From positions 13,210,464-13,274,463 of the forward strand of contig NC_019879.2 of assembly GCF_002234675.1 (NCBI RefSeq): a stretch of 64,000 bases of DNA, in the 5' to 3' direction. The DNA comes from Oryzias latipes. Lineage: Eukaryota > Chordata > Actinopteri > Beloniformes > Adrianichthyidae. The position numbers and the translations under genes are program-made. A model generated the notes under the pieces. The model was not told the origin of the DNA. It made no database searches and worked only from the letters and a program-made list of their open reading frames with translations. Numbering within the stretch: position 1 is the stretch's first letter; every line of letters starts with the position of its first letter. Of this stretch, positions 21,162-32,599 are shown one piece after another.

Positions 21162-22753
21162 CGCACCTTAGACATTTAGGGCCCCTTGGTGGGGAGGGTG
21201 AGGGGACGTCACTGTGAGTAATCAGGAGATGTCCCCTTAGTGCCCTACCCGCCAATTTTAACTGCACCCCCCTTAGTACATACACCCCTCCCCCCCTCAA
21301 TATATACATCCCAACATAAACACACACACATGCACACACACACTATCTCAAACACACATACACGCACACACATTTTGCAAGGAAGGTGGGACCTGGGACC
21401 ATCTGTACCCTGCCTCTTCCCTGGTGGGGGGTACGGGCCCCTTTGCAACGGCGGCCGTGTCCCCGGGGTGCCGGCTTCCTGGGCCCGGCGGTGCTCTCTC
21501 CGCACGGTGGGGGGGTTCACATTACATCTGAGCCGGGGGTGTTCGTGTCCCTGGGGGGTGGGTTCTGGTCCTTGCTCCTGAGTGCTGGGCCCCGCCAAAT
21601 TTCCAACTGTGGCCGAGCCTGGTCGGGCCATATTTACAACACCCCTTGTGGGCCCTCTTTTTTCCCCGGGGTTCCCCCCTCCTGGGCGGGGGCGGCGGGC
21701 CCCTGCCTAGCTCCTCCCTGGACCAACCGTGGGCCGGGCGGATGGCTGCCTGGAGTGCGGAGCGGGTCTCCCTTGGGGGTTCCTGGCTCGTACCTGGGGT
21801 TGGGGCGGGGGGATGCCCGGAACTCCTGGGTGGTGGTGGGGTGCTCGTCTGGGGCTGTGGGCGTCCTTCTCAAGTGGGGCCCTGCGTTGGGTTCTCCCGG
21901 CGCGGCGGGGGGGCTGCTCTCCTGGTTGGGCTGGGGCGGCGCTCTCTTTCCCTCCGTGCCTCCCTGCTCTCTGGCTCCGGGGGCCTTGCGGCGGTCCTGC
22001 TGGCCCTGGCCTGGGTGGCGGGCTTGGTCGCCCGGGCGGCGGTTGTTCCCTGCCGGTTCCCGTGTGGCGTTGGGGGGGTTCCGGCTGCCGCTGCTGGTGC
22101 GGTGGGGGTCTTGGGGTGGGGATGGCTGGGCACTCTCCCTCTTTCTTTTCACGTTCCACCATCCATTTTAGAAGAACATAAACACTCACATGAGCACAGG
22201 TGTTAGCTCAACAGACTGAATGACTGAAATATTTCACACTAGTTGGTTTTAAGGCATAAGTATGCGTGTGAACACTATCTGTTTTGTGTACATGTCGACA
22301 GGTGGACATTTTTGCAACTAACAGGTGTGTTTATAACATTTGAGTGTGTGTGTGGACAGGCTCCGCCCTTTTTTTTTTTTTTTTTACATTTAAACCTTAC
22401 CATAATGATTAACAACCAGTAAACTTGTTGCTTTATGCTGCTTCATGGTCTTATCCCCCTTCCCCTCCTATTATCACCCCCTACCCCCCCTCTCTCTAAC
22501 GTCCCTCTCTCTTCTTCCCCTCTTTCCTTTTCCGTCCGGTCCAACACCAAAGATTTTCAGACATGTTTGAAATTAATAAAGTTTGGCCTCAATTACAAAA
22601 GGGGTTTATTCAGACATACCTTTGGTTTGTCTGAAGATTAATAACCCCTCTTGTTAAAGTAAAATATGTCCAACCCAAGAGGCCCTCAGCTCTCATCTGA
22701 CTGCCCAGCTGTTGGACAGGACAAGTTAAAAAAAAAAAAAAAAAAAAAAAAAC
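21162..22753 (+). mobile_element. 5'-truncated L1-like LINE, 3' UTR copy 2
   Basis: Very similar to 12794-14390. It begins at CGCACCTTAGACATTTAGGG, has the same CA stretch, G-rich region and CTGTTGGACAGGACAAGTT block, and ends in about 25 A. The target duplication is CCATTTAAGAAC (21150-21161 and 22754-22765). It lies inside a minus-strand L2-like RT. The proline/glycine-rich ORFs here are not genes. Confidence 0.9.
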
Positions 22754-22765
22754 CCATTTAAGAAC

Positions 22766-23610
22766 ATTTCCAGAGAGGCCCACTAGACTCCTAAGTCTGT
22801 CTAATAGAATCTGGTGATCTACTGTATCAAAAGCAGCACTATGGTCCAGTAGCACCAGAACAGAAGGTTTCTGTGAGTCATAGTTTATTCTGAGATCGTT
22901 AACGATCTTTAAAAGATCTCTGTACTATGGTTTGTTCTAAAACCAGACTGATATTTCTCTAAAATTTTTTGGGTAGTTAAAAACTCATGCAGTTGAGTAG
23001 CAACACTTTTTCTAAATTTTAATTAAAAATGGTAAGTTGGATACAGGTCTATAGTTATCCAGAGTTTTCGGGTCTAAATGACTCTTCTTCGGAAGGGGCC
23101 TCACCACCGCTGTCTCACAGGCAGAGGGGAAGACCCCCGTCTGAAGAGAGCAGTTTACTATATTTAAAAGCTCTGACTCAAAGAATCCATAAAATGTTTT
23201 AAAGAGTGAAGTGGGAATGGGATCTAAAAGGCTGGTTGTAATGTTTACTTGGGATACAACTCGACCAAGTATCTCTGCATCAACCAGTACAAAACCCCCC
23301 AGTGTTTCTTCTGGTAAAAACAATGCTGGTGATCTGTTAAAACCAGTGTATTACAAAGATGAAATATTTGATTTTATAGCATGGATTTTACCCATGAAGT
23401 GGTCTGCAAAGTCCTCACATGTAGCATTAGATGATGGCATGGAGATCTTGTTGAAATCTTTGTTTATTAAAATATAAATTGTTTTAAAAAGAGATTTGGG
23501 CTTGTTTTTTTTTTCTGAAATGGTTTTTGAAAAATAGGAGGTTCTGGCTGTTGGTTTTATGGTGTGTGTGTGTGTGTGTTGGTGTGTCTGAGTGAGGGTG
23601 GACATTGATT
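22766..23610 (-). pseudogene. L2-like LINE reverse-transcriptase fragment
   Basis: The minus strand shows, in order: a linker with CEDFADHFMGKI; VDAEILGRVVSQV...LDPIPTSLFK; then SACETAVVRPLPKKSHLDP.TLDNYRPVSNLPF; and LLDHSAAFDTVDHQILLDRL. These are the early blocks of an L2/CR1-type reverse transcriptase. Frameshifts are present. A CA/TG tract at 23560-23590 interrupts the linker. Confidence 0.75.
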
Positions 23611-23647
23611 GTTGTTGATTTATTTTTATGTTTATTTTATTTTTCTC

Positions 23648-24135
23648 CCCCGTGAACCGCCAACTTAACGTGGTGGGGGAGTTTGAGAGCTCGAGTGATC
23701 CCAGGAGCTAAGCTGTCTGGGGTTTAAGCCCCTGGTAGGGTTTCCCATTGCAGGTCCTGGGTGACGAGCCAGACAGAGAGCGGTTCAGAACCCCCTGATG
23801 AAAGGAAAGACCAAGGACCCGATAACGTCGCCCGGATTGGCGTCACCGGGTCCCACTCTGGAGCCAGGGTTGGGGCTCGCAGGCGAGCGCCTGGTGACCG
23901 GGGCTCTTCCCACGGGCCCCAGTCAGGCTTAGCCTGAAGGAGCGACGTGGGACCACTCTCCCATGGGCCCACCACCCGTAGGAGACCTCAAAAGGGGCAG
24001 TTGCAATGTGGTTTGGGTGGCAGTCGAGGGCGGATGCGGGTGTTTCTCTTTATTTTGGTTGCCAATCTCCTCCACGGTCGGCCCTGCACTCCGTTGTTAA
24101 ACCTCTGCCCTCGAAGGGACTCCTCCCTCATTTTT
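23648..24135 (+). mobile_element. RTE-like LINE 5' region (fragment)
   Basis: The stretch GTGAACCGCCAACTTAACGT, followed by GATCCCAGGAGCTAAGCTGTCTGGGG and a GCCCCTGGTAGGG box, resembles the 5' part of RTE-type LINEs that I know from fish. No ORF is convincing. I rely on resemblance alone, so the family is tentative. Confidence 0.42.
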
Positions 24136-24336
24136 CCTTAACCAGTGTGTTGAGTCCCTTGTTTTTAATACATTTTAGTGTTAAGGAAATTGTTTTTAAA
24201 CTGGTACCATGTCTTGGCCTCATTTTGAAAAGTAATCTGCGCACCTGGGTTGAAGCGCCTTTGGGTTCCCCCGACCCCCGTTGTTGTTGTTTAAAAATAT
24301 TTTACTTTTTGCGTCTCACCCACCTTCCGTATCTCT

Positions 24337-24570
24337 TTGCTGAAGTCCGCTAGTGGAAGTCCGGATGGGGGGTCGCGGCCTGAACCCGCTGACATCGACA
24401 TGCCCCTATTGATGGTGGAAGGCGAGGCGCCCTATCTAGTCAGGGAGATCCTAGATTCCTGGGGCCGAGGGATCTGCTTCAATATTTCCTGGTTTGCTCC
24501 TGACGACATCCTTGATCCCTCCCTGATCAACAACTTCCACCAATGCCACCCCGAAAGACCAGCACCCTGA
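24337..24570 (+). pseudogene. Gypsy Pol C-terminus (chromodomain)
   Basis: Reads [20 protein letters not shown]...[25 protein letters not shown] and a stop. This is the chromodomain end of a Gypsy of a different subfamily from that at 4692. It lies just before an LTR. A related stump is at 36165-36298. Confidence 0.72.
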
Positions 24571-24635
24571 GCTCATGGCTGACTCCAGCGTCGGATGTCC
24601 CCTCGCTTCTGGAGCCACTCGCAGGAGTGGGGCTC

Positions 24636-25063
24636 TGTCAGAAGTCTGAGCTCTGTCTCTCCCTTTGGTCACTGGTGAGAACCATCTCCAGAGTTATAAA
24701 CACACTACAGCTCCCAGCAACCCCAGCACACAATTCCTGGATGCTGCACACCTGACTCTCGTTCATTCAATCAATAACAACATACTTAAGCACTGCACTG
24801 AGTGAAGCTCAGTATTGTTTGTGGTTCTCTGCCTTTATTAACGAGCATTGTATTTGGATCTAATCTTCTGTTTCCTGAAGTGTTTCTAACTCTGTTTGCC
24901 TGCCACTTGCCCCAACCCTCGCCTGGATCCTGACTACCCCATCTCTCCTCTGATGCTTTCATGCCTCTTACTGACCTCTGACCCTGATTTAGCTTTGTGG
25001 AGTTTAAGCTAAACTAATAAACCTGCTGCAGTTGGAACCAGCTGTCTGCCTGTTCTTGTAACA
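24636..25063 (+). repeat. Gypsy 3' LTR
   Basis: A 428-bp TGTCAGAAGTCTGAG...TTCTTGTAACA sequence directly downstream of the chromodomain, with AATAAA at 25017. It directly abuts the TAAR downstream flank. Confidence 0.7.
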
Positions 25064-25740
25064 CCATTATGCATAAACGGCATTAATCCCACTGCTAAAC
25101 AAAGTAGCTGGTGGCACCAAACACCAATTGACACAGAAAGGGCATTTTTGGTCATAGAATGCGAGTATGGCAAGGCTTTTCATAAAAATATTGTATCTTT
25201 AAACTGTTAAACTGCAGATCAATACCCATTTTGTAATGTCTTTAGATAGCTAAAACTCTCTTTCCTGCAGCATAGAAAACCTAGAAAGTTTGTGGGGGTG
25301 AATTCAACACCATGTGAGAACTAGTTGTAACAAATTTTTAATAAGTTTAATAAATGACATTTATTTGTAAGGAACCTGCACATGAATATTGCCTAATTAA
25401 AACATCTACCATTTCTAGAAGCTTTTCAAAACAATGCTCTGTGCTGCTTTTTATAAAGACATACATTTATGAGGAAAATAATTCTGCTTTGTGGCCTAGA
25501 TACACAATATTTTCTTTGTCTACAAAAAAGTAGTTGCCTGGCCCTGCTCCAAAATGTATACAGACAGACAAAAAAAGAATCAGTTGTCAGATTCACAGGT
25601 CTAAGATAAGATGATTTATGTCTTTATCCTTTAAGGGCTTCTCTATGCTTTAATAAAACAATTGTTAAATAAATGCAAGTCATTCACAATGATGGAAGTT
25701 GCTCCATAGAAAATGTCACCTCAGTAACTCCACAGTCTCT
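25064..25740. repeat. TAAR copy 2 downstream flank
   Basis: Non-coding sequence shared with 58776-59525 and in part with 36299-36650. It belongs to the TAAR duplication unit. I see no further gene. Confidence 0.65.
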
Positions 25741-26853
25741 CTACAGTATGTTTGTCACACAGGAGTCAGGCTTCAGTATCTGCAGAGTGATGATAAGTTT
25801 AACAGCTTTTCTAAACCAGGGGTAAAATAGAGTGTAGATCACTGGGTTCAGGCAGGAGTTAAAATAAAACAAACCAGTCAACAGGTATTGATTAGATGTG
25901 TCAATCAAATTGATGTCTATGAAAGTATAACAATACAACGGGCAGAAACATAACAAATATGTAAAGACAAGAACCCCAAGAGTCCTGGCTGCTTTCAGCT
26001 CTGATCTCTTTGCTTTTACTTTACTTGGATGTTGAACGGAGACAAATGTAACATGAGAACGCATGGAGCGAGCCTGAATCACAGCTACCACAAACACTCT
26101 CATGTACAGAAGTACAATGGCTGTCACTGGAATAATAAATGTCAAAATCAGATCAGCCACTCCTGTAACATAGCTGAAAATGATTGAACACTGTCCAAGA
26201 CATGAAACATCTTTGTCAGGTTTAATGAGGTGAATTATCTGATCTTGGATATAAAATATGCTGTACAGACCGTACCAGAGCCAACACAGAAAAACACACA
26301 GTTTGACTCTCACTGCAGTGATTCTGGTGGGGTAATGCAGAGGGTGACAAATGGCCACATAGCGGTCAACTGATATCAAAATAATGTTACCAATTGAAAC
26401 AAATGGAATTTGGCAGCCAAGATAATAATAAACAGCACACATGATTTCACCAAGATACCAGCAAGTTGTGTTCCTGTAAATTTCTAACGGCAACAACAGA
26501 AGCCCCACGAGAAAATCTGAGACAGCCAGAGAGAGGAGGATGATGTTAGTGGGAGAGTGGAGCTGCCTGGAAGGAAACACAGATTGACATTATTTAAATG
26601 TAAAACCCATCATAGTATCCACTGAGAAAAAAGCAACAGGAGACATTTATAAACTGTTGGTGTTCAGAAAAAAAATCAACCTAAAGTGGGAGACTGAAAT
26701 GATGACAAGCAGGTTCAGAACTACAGTGATCACAGAGATGATAGACAAGACAGTGTTAAGAAACATGGCTTTGGTCCATTGAATTGTTAACTTCCTGCAG
26801 GAACTGTTAAGTAGCTGTGGAAAGCAGAACTCTCCTGTGTCCTGGATCTCCAT
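25741..26853 (-). CDS. TAAR olfactory receptor, copy 2 (complete)
   Basis: CDS complement(join(25741..26566,26681..26853)), 332 residues. Both splice borders are canonical and the codon is shared as AG|G. It is a seven-helix receptor of the plasma membrane, expected in olfactory neurons to sense amines through Gs-type signalling (family knowledge). Seen: N-S-S glycosylation site, Cys 101 (3.25), DRY at 125-127, and the TAAR fingerprint NSCLNPVIYTLFYPWF near 294-309. The classical amine-binding Asp at 3.32 is Gly (residue 108). Instead an Asp stands in TM5, eight residues before the TM5 proline, that is 5.42 (residue 196). TM6 has CFCP, Phe rather than Trp at 6.48. The gene is intact and probably functional. 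Confidence 0.94.
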
Positions 26854-26907
26854 GATCAGTGAGATACTGCTTCAGCAGCTCTCTGCTAAACTTCCTGCTG
26901 TAATGCC

Positions 26908-26915
26908 CTTTTATA
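26908..26915 (-). promoter_or_regulatory. TATA box of TAAR copy 2
   Basis: TATAAAAG on the minus strand, 55 bases before the ATG, conserved in all three copies. Confidence 0.5.
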
Positions 26916-27855
26916 ATATTTTACTCACCCTCCCCTCTCCTCCTGTAGTTTCTCAAAAATTCCCTTGACCAATTTCTCTATTGTCATAAGACCCTAAATT
27001 TTCTACTTAAGCTTTTCTGACCTCCAATCTTAGTTCTATTTTATATGATTAAAAGATTGGTAAATTCTACTGAATGTAAATGTCTTTGTCCAAATTTGTT
27101 GTGTTTCTAGTCTGGGAATGCTGTCTACCTGGTTTGTGCTTGTACTTTAAAAGTATCGCAACTAGTGCACTGGTTATAACTGCACTCCTTTTGAGTAGTG
27201 CATTTTTCACTGATCTTAATTTGACAATCGATCTCCCAACCTCATTAAATGACTGACATTGAAGTTACATTCAGACGTGAAATTAGACCTGTCATTGCTG
27301 AAATTGTTTTTTTTTTGGAGGGATCAAAAATCATGATCTCATCCATCTCATTGTTTAGAGGTTTGTCTGGGAACCCTGGGATGGATACTGAGGCAACGTG
27401 CTGAATCTGCAAGGATCTAAAAAAAAAGAGAAGTTGGAAGTTTGTACTTATTAGATATCTGCTGAAAAGCTGCAAACTTATTTTTAGTAAACAAATGATT
27501 GAGAGTTGTCAGCCCTGCTTGTTGCCACCTGAGAAATGTAGAGTCTTGGATTTAAGGTTGGAAGAAAACATTAGATACAATTGGGACTAGTAAACTCATT
27601 CTAACCAGACCAAAATATGTCCTACATTGTAAGCAATTTTTTTCAAGAATTATGAACAATTGAACAGAGGAAGCTGAATAAAACTAACTCAGCAGCCCAT
27701 CTGGACCTGGTGGATCTAAAAAAAAAAAAAATTTGGAAGTTTGTACTTACTAGATATCTTCTGAAAAGCTGCAAACTTGTTTTTATGAAATAAATGATTG
27801 AGAGTTGTCAGCCCTGTTTGTTTGGACTAGTAAACTCATTCTTAACAGACCAAAA
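26916..27855. repeat. TAAR copy 2 upstream flank with an internal repeat
   Basis: Aligned with 526-1202 and 60698-61425, but the segment around 27412-27610 is repeated in altered form at 27713-27855. The first version has the LTR-free target site (ACCAAAATATGTCC, like copy 3) and the second runs into the solo LTR (like copy 1). The flank therefore looks like a recombinant of the two types. Confidence 0.65.
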
Positions 27856-28478
27856 TGTCATGACTGGAAGGCGGGACGGACCCAGATGCTGAAACCCAGA
27901 AGGCAGAGACAGGTAGGTGAGCGGTAAGTAAGATATTTATTTGAATTCTTGTTGTTTCCTGGCGGAGCTGTGGGTAACGTGGCTGCGGCTCTTGACTGGA
28001 GGCTCCGGTACCATTCGTGGCGAACTCCCTGAGAGAGAGGGCCGAGACAGAGTCCGTGGCTGGTGTTCGTGGTGCGTGGCGTGGCTGGAGATCTTGAAGA
28101 GAGCAGTGGCTCGGTTCGATGCGTGGCGTGGCTATGAATCTTGTCGAGCACAGAGACTGTGGCTCACAATGACAGGCGGCTTCAGCGATGGAGAGCAGTG
28201 GCTTCTGCTGCTCGCAGTGGTAAGGCTCAGGTGACACTTGTGGCATGAGATGTAAAACCTGAAGTGTAGAGGACAAGACAAAGTTAGCTCAGGACGAGAC
28301 AAGGGGCCAGATGTAGAGAGCTTCAGGAGATAAGGCACCATCAGGGTTAACGAACTGGCGAAAAATGATGAAGCTGGGTCTCCTTAAGTAGCAGGTGTCT
28401 TGATGAGTTGAGTAGTCACAGCTGAGATGAATGAGCAGCAGAGCTGGAGGGGGAGGAGTCTGACAGGCCACCATGACA
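27856..28478 (-). mobile_element. Solo Gypsy LTR, sister of 1203-1821
   Basis: 623 bp with the same ends and the same CAAAA target duplication (27851-27855 and 28479-28483). It differs from the LTR at 1203 by scattered substitutions and a short insertion. It is the same insertion event, copied by the segmental duplication. Confidence 0.82.
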
Positions 28479-28483
28479 CAAAA

Positions 28484-28779
28484 TATGTCCTACATTATGA
28501 GCAATTTTTTTACAGAATTATGAACAATTGGATTGCTAAACGACAAGTTTTTATTTTACCCCCAGAAGGAAAGACAGCACAAATCGGCAGTAAAAATAGC
28601 TTAAATTGGAAAGACCTAAGCCCATTTCCTGTTTTGGTTACATCAAATGTTTTTTATCCAAACATACTTTTTTACCATTCCAAATAAATGGTGAATGAGT
28701 CTGTATATACTTTGTCTAACAATGGAGCCAATTTTTTAGAGGAACTGAATAAAACTCACTCGGCAGCCCATCTGGACCT
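28484..28779 (-). pseudogene. LINE reverse-transcriptase fragment, sister of 1827-2121
   Basis: Same LINE remnant, same endpoint at the Harbinger border. No intact reading frame. Confidence 0.5.
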
Positions 28780-29032
28780 GGGGCCTCATTTATAAAACTT
28801 TGCATAGGATTTGCGTCAGAAGTGGCGTACGGATGAAAAATAGGACATGCGTAGGCACAGAAATATTCGGATTTATAAAACCGTGCGCACGCACATCCTA
28901 CGGATCTTTCCCTTAATAAATCACAATCAATTCTAAATGTAGCCCAGTTTTTGCGGCTTCATTACGCGCCCATAGTTGCCCATAAATAGTCTGTGAAACG
29001 CCCACAAGTTAATATTCATTGATTCCGAAGTC

Positions 29033-29455
29033 ATGGCAAACACAGAGAGGAAATCAAAAAAACCTAACTTTACTTAATGTGAAGTAGAAGTTATCGTTGG
29101 CAAGGTGGAAAAGAGGAGAAAAATGTTGTTTGGAAAGCACAGTGTGGGCATTACTAATGCCAAAAAGGCACTTGAGTGGCAAACGGTGGCAGACGCCGTA
29201 AATGCTGTAGCCTCACAACCTCGTGGCCGAAGTAAAAAAGATATGGTCGGACATCAAAGTCGAGGCAAAAAAACGTCTAGCACTCCATCGCCAGAGTGTG
29301 TCTGCCACGGGTGAGGGAAAGGGGACACCGGAGTTGACCCCTCTTGATGAGAGACTGGCGGCAATTATTGGGGAATCCCTATTAAGTGGAGTGGTGACTG
29401 AGGCGGAGGGGGACACCGACGCGCCAGATGCACCGGGTGACACAGGTAAGAGAAA
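29033..29455 (+). pseudogene. Myb/SANT-like Harbinger protein, dead copy
   Basis: Same protein as at 4075. It has a stop codon 14 codons after the ATG (NFT then TAA) and the same frame break after AVASQ. The downstream frame AEVKKIWSDIKVEAKKRLALHR is well preserved. Confidence 0.62.
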
Positions 29456-29499
29456 TAATTAAAATGAATACAGTCAAGTCACATGCAGGCTACACCAGT

Positions 29500-29690
29500 G
29501 GTCCCCAACCTTTTTGTCACCGCGGACCGGTACAACGCAAGACACGTTTAACGCTGGGGGGTTGAGGTGCACCGCAAGGCACGTTTACCGCGGACCGGTG
29601 GGGGGGTTGAGGTGCACCGCAAGGCACGTTTACCGCGGACCGGTGTGTGTGTGTGTGTGTGTGTGGGGGGGGGGGGGGGTTGAGGTGCAC
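29500..29690 (+). repeat. hAT stump with a 40-60-bp tandem repeat
   Basis: It begins CAGTGGTCCCCAACC after GGCTACAC, exactly as at 4519-4541. Then a unit with GGTTGAGGTGCACCGCAAGG and CACGTTTACCGCGGACCGGTG repeats about three times and ends in a GT tract and a run of about 15 G (29643-29680). The right end of the hAT element is missing. Confidence 0.7.
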
Positions 29691-29894
29691 CACATATTAC
29701 GCACAGCAGGATTGGTACGTGGGAATTGCCCGTAGCAAGCATTTCACCCGTTTTTGTGCGTACGCCTGGGTCAGAGCTTGCGTGATGGACCACACATTTT
29801 CCCGTCAAGTTTGCTTTTTATAAATATCAATTATTGCGTAGAGAGTGGTGTACGCCTTCTTTTGTGCGTACGCAACGTTTATAAATGAGGCCCC

Positions 29895-31500
29895 AGAAGC
29901 CCAGGCAGCATTTGACAAACTCAAGCAACTCTTTGTTTCAGCTCCCATCCTCATCCAACTAGACCCCTCTCGACAATTCATAGTAGAGGTGGATGCCTCA
30001 GATTGCGGCAAGGGAGCTGCCCTCTCACAAAAGGAGGAGTCCTCTGGAAAGCTAAAACCCTGTGCTTTCTTTTCCTGCAAATTATCTCCAGCCGAGCAAA
30101 TAACAACGTCGGCAACCGAAAGTTGCTAGCTATAAAGTTGGCTCTGAAAGAGTGGCATCATTGGCTGGTGGCGGCTGAACAGCCTTTTATTGTATGGACA
30201 GACCACAAAAATTTGGCATAGTTAGACTGAACAAAAGACTGAACTCACGTCAAACTCGTTGGTGTTTATTTTTAGACCGATTCCATTTCACGATCACCTA
30301 TAGACCTGGCAGTAGAAATGTAAAACCTGATGCTCTCTCCCACAAATATAGCCCTTCAGAACGCACCATCTCCACCCTCCTACGAGAAACCTGCATCTTG
30401 GGCAACCTCACATGGGACATTGAGACCAGGGTCCTGCAAGCTCATGGTGCCCGACCATGCAACATGTCCTAGAGGAACTCTGTTTGTCCCATCGAGGTCA
30501 TGTCATGGGGGCATGCGTCTAAGGTGTCCTGTCACGGCAGGGTACACCGGACTGTAAGTCTAATCCATAAGAGGTTCTACTGGCCCTCCTTGGAGAAAGA
30601 CGTTCGGGAGTACATCGCGGCCTGTACCACCTGCGCCCGCTCTAAATCTTCGAACTCTGCTACAGCTGGACTACTCCAACCACTGCCCACTCCTAGCCAC
30701 CACCGGTCTCATCCTCAGTCTAACAGCCAATAGAGGGGCTGGAGCTGGAGGCAGCCCTCCATTGTTTGGCGGCACAGAATCACAACGACTGGTCCCAGAA
30801 TCTGGTTTGGATTGAGTACGCCCAAAATGCTCATCCGTCCTCCGCTACTGGGGTGTCTCCGTTCGAGGCCGCCCTCGGGTACTCACCACCTCTGTTTCCG
30901 TCCCAGGAATTCGATTTGGCGGTGCCGTCGGTCGAACAACACCTCCAGCATTGCCAACGCGTCTGGTGCCAGACCAGGGTTGCTCTTCTCCACACCAAGG
31001 AGAGCAACTGCCGCATCGCCAATCGACAGGGTAGTGGGACCCACTTATCAGCCTGGACAGAGGGTCTGGCTCTCGGCACGGAACATCCCCCTCCAAACCA
31101 CCACCCGGAAGCTGGCTCCCCGCTACATCGGACCCTACGAGATTGACAGGATCATCAATCCTTCCTGTGTCCGTCTTAAACTCCCGGCTGCTCTCAAGGT
31201 ACACCCTTCATTCCATGTCTCGCAAATTAAACCTGTCATGGACAGTCCTCTGGGCCCGCCGTCCGCTTCCCCTCCGCCTGCCCGTGTCATTGACGGCGCC
31301 CCCACCTTCACGGTTGGCCGGGTATTGGATGTCCGAAGCTGAAGCCTTGGATTCCAGTTCCTGGTCGACTGGGAGGGATACGGTTGTGGGGAGCGGTCCA
31401 GGATCTCCCGCTCTCTCATTCTGGACCCCACACTAATCGAAGACTTTTACCTGGCTCACCCAGATCCGCATCCTGGACCGCCCGGCGGTCAGTGGTCGTT
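29895..31500 (+). pseudogene. Decayed Gypsy Pol (RNase H, part of integrase, chromodomain)
   Basis: The same family as the complete Gypsy. Visible blocks: [24 protein letters not shown], the zinc region GRVHRTVSLIHKRFYWPSLEKDVREYIAACTTCARSK, then a jump from PLPTPSHHRSH to PQSNSQ. The jump deletes about 290 bp, including the first two catalytic Asp residues of integrase. The C-terminal part and the chromodomain (about 31280-31450) follow with frameshifts. It is dead. Confidence 0.88.
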
Positions 31501-31520
31501 GGGGGGGGGGGGGGGGGGGG
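31501..31520 (+). repeat. Poly-G tract (expanded polypurine tract)
   Basis: Twenty G in a row directly before the LTR at 31523, at the place of the polypurine tract of the related element (9571-9582, nine G). Confidence 0.75.
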
Positions 31521-31522
31521 TC

Positions 31523-32065
31523 TGTCATTGTGCCTCTGTGAGCTCTCATCCCCCTCCCCTCTCTGCTTGGCTCCTGATTCATCTCAGTTGTGTCCACTCA
31601 CCTCATCACCCACCAGACCTTCGTAAAGAGATCCAGAACCAGCATTCATCGCCAGTTCTTTGCCCCAGATGGTGCATAACCTGGTCTTATGTCTAGTCTA
31701 GTCCGAGTGTTAATGTTTTAGTCTAACGTTGTTATTGCCTCGCCTTCAGGACCTTCTGACCACGAGTGGACACCTGAGTCACCTGTTTACCAGAGCCACC
31801 GAATCTCACGGAACATCAAGAGCCTCTAGCCTCGCCACGAGCCAACTCTGACCTCCAGGTACGCCACGAGCCAACTGTGACCTCAAACCTCGCCACAAGC
31901 CATAGCAACCTCCAGCTTCTTTACCTGATGCGCTCCAGCCTCCAGCCACATCAAGATCCCAAGTTATTCCGAATCAATCAAAACCCTTTATTTACCATCT
32001 TACTCACATCTGTTTTCTTTTCGGATGCCAGCATCTGGGTCTGTCTTGCCTAGTTTGCCATGACA
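31523..32065 (+). repeat. Gypsy 3' LTR
   Basis: 543 bp, TGTCATTGTGCCTCTG...GTTTGCCATGACA. It contains CATCGCCAGTTCTTTG, the diverged counterpart of the self-primer. It contains a small duplicated block with GCCACGAGCCAACTCTGACCTC. Confidence 0.85.
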
Positions 32066-32590
32066 GTTTATTATTTTCAAAGCACATTAGCACCCATATT
32101 AGCGAAGCTATTGGTACCACTACAAACTTTACAGGGTACAGTTTATTATTTTTTTACAGGGCGGGGTTTTTATTTGTTTTTTCTTTTGGGCGAGGGTTTT
32201 TGAAGTACCGGAAAGCTTGAACGTTACGTCATCATATACGTAGTTCTGCAGAATCTGATGATTGACTCTTTTGTAGTCTACTAGTGCGTCCCTGGTCTGC
32301 CTCCAGATGCGCCTGCATCGGTGAAGCAATGTCAGCCAATGAGAAGATAAAAAGATATAAAGTGACGCGACAGGACGCCTGAGACCTAAATATTGTAATA
32401 AAGTCAAAAGAAAGATCGGTTGCCATTACAGTCACCCCTACTTAGAAAACACAACAATCTGTCGGATAAAAACAAGTCCAGTAGTATTTTCAGAACGTAA
32501 AACGTCTTTAAATCTCCAGAAATGAGATGATCAGGTAGTTGAATGTAAACGGGCTGCATGCAAACAAAACTGCAGTGTGCAGAAATTTTC
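32066..32590. repeat. Fragment of the long-inverted-end element
   Basis: 32330-32590 is closely similar, in the same orientation, to 19975-20215 (AATAAAGTCAAAAGAAAGATC..., AACACAACAATCTGTCGGATAAAAAC...). The part at 32075-32115 resembles the complement of about 19750-19785. No gene is visible. Confidence 0.6.
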
Positions 32591-32599
32591 ATTTTATTT

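Larger units (their letters stand above)
28780..29894 (+). mobile_element. Harbinger-type element, short copy
   Basis: 1115 bp with the same ends as 2122-11301 (GGGGCCTCATTTATAAA and TTTATAAATGAGGCCCC). It lacks the 2327-4050 block and keeps only a stump of the hAT insertion. It sits at the same LINE/Gypsy junction, so it is the duplicated partner of the copy at 2122. Confidence 0.77.
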
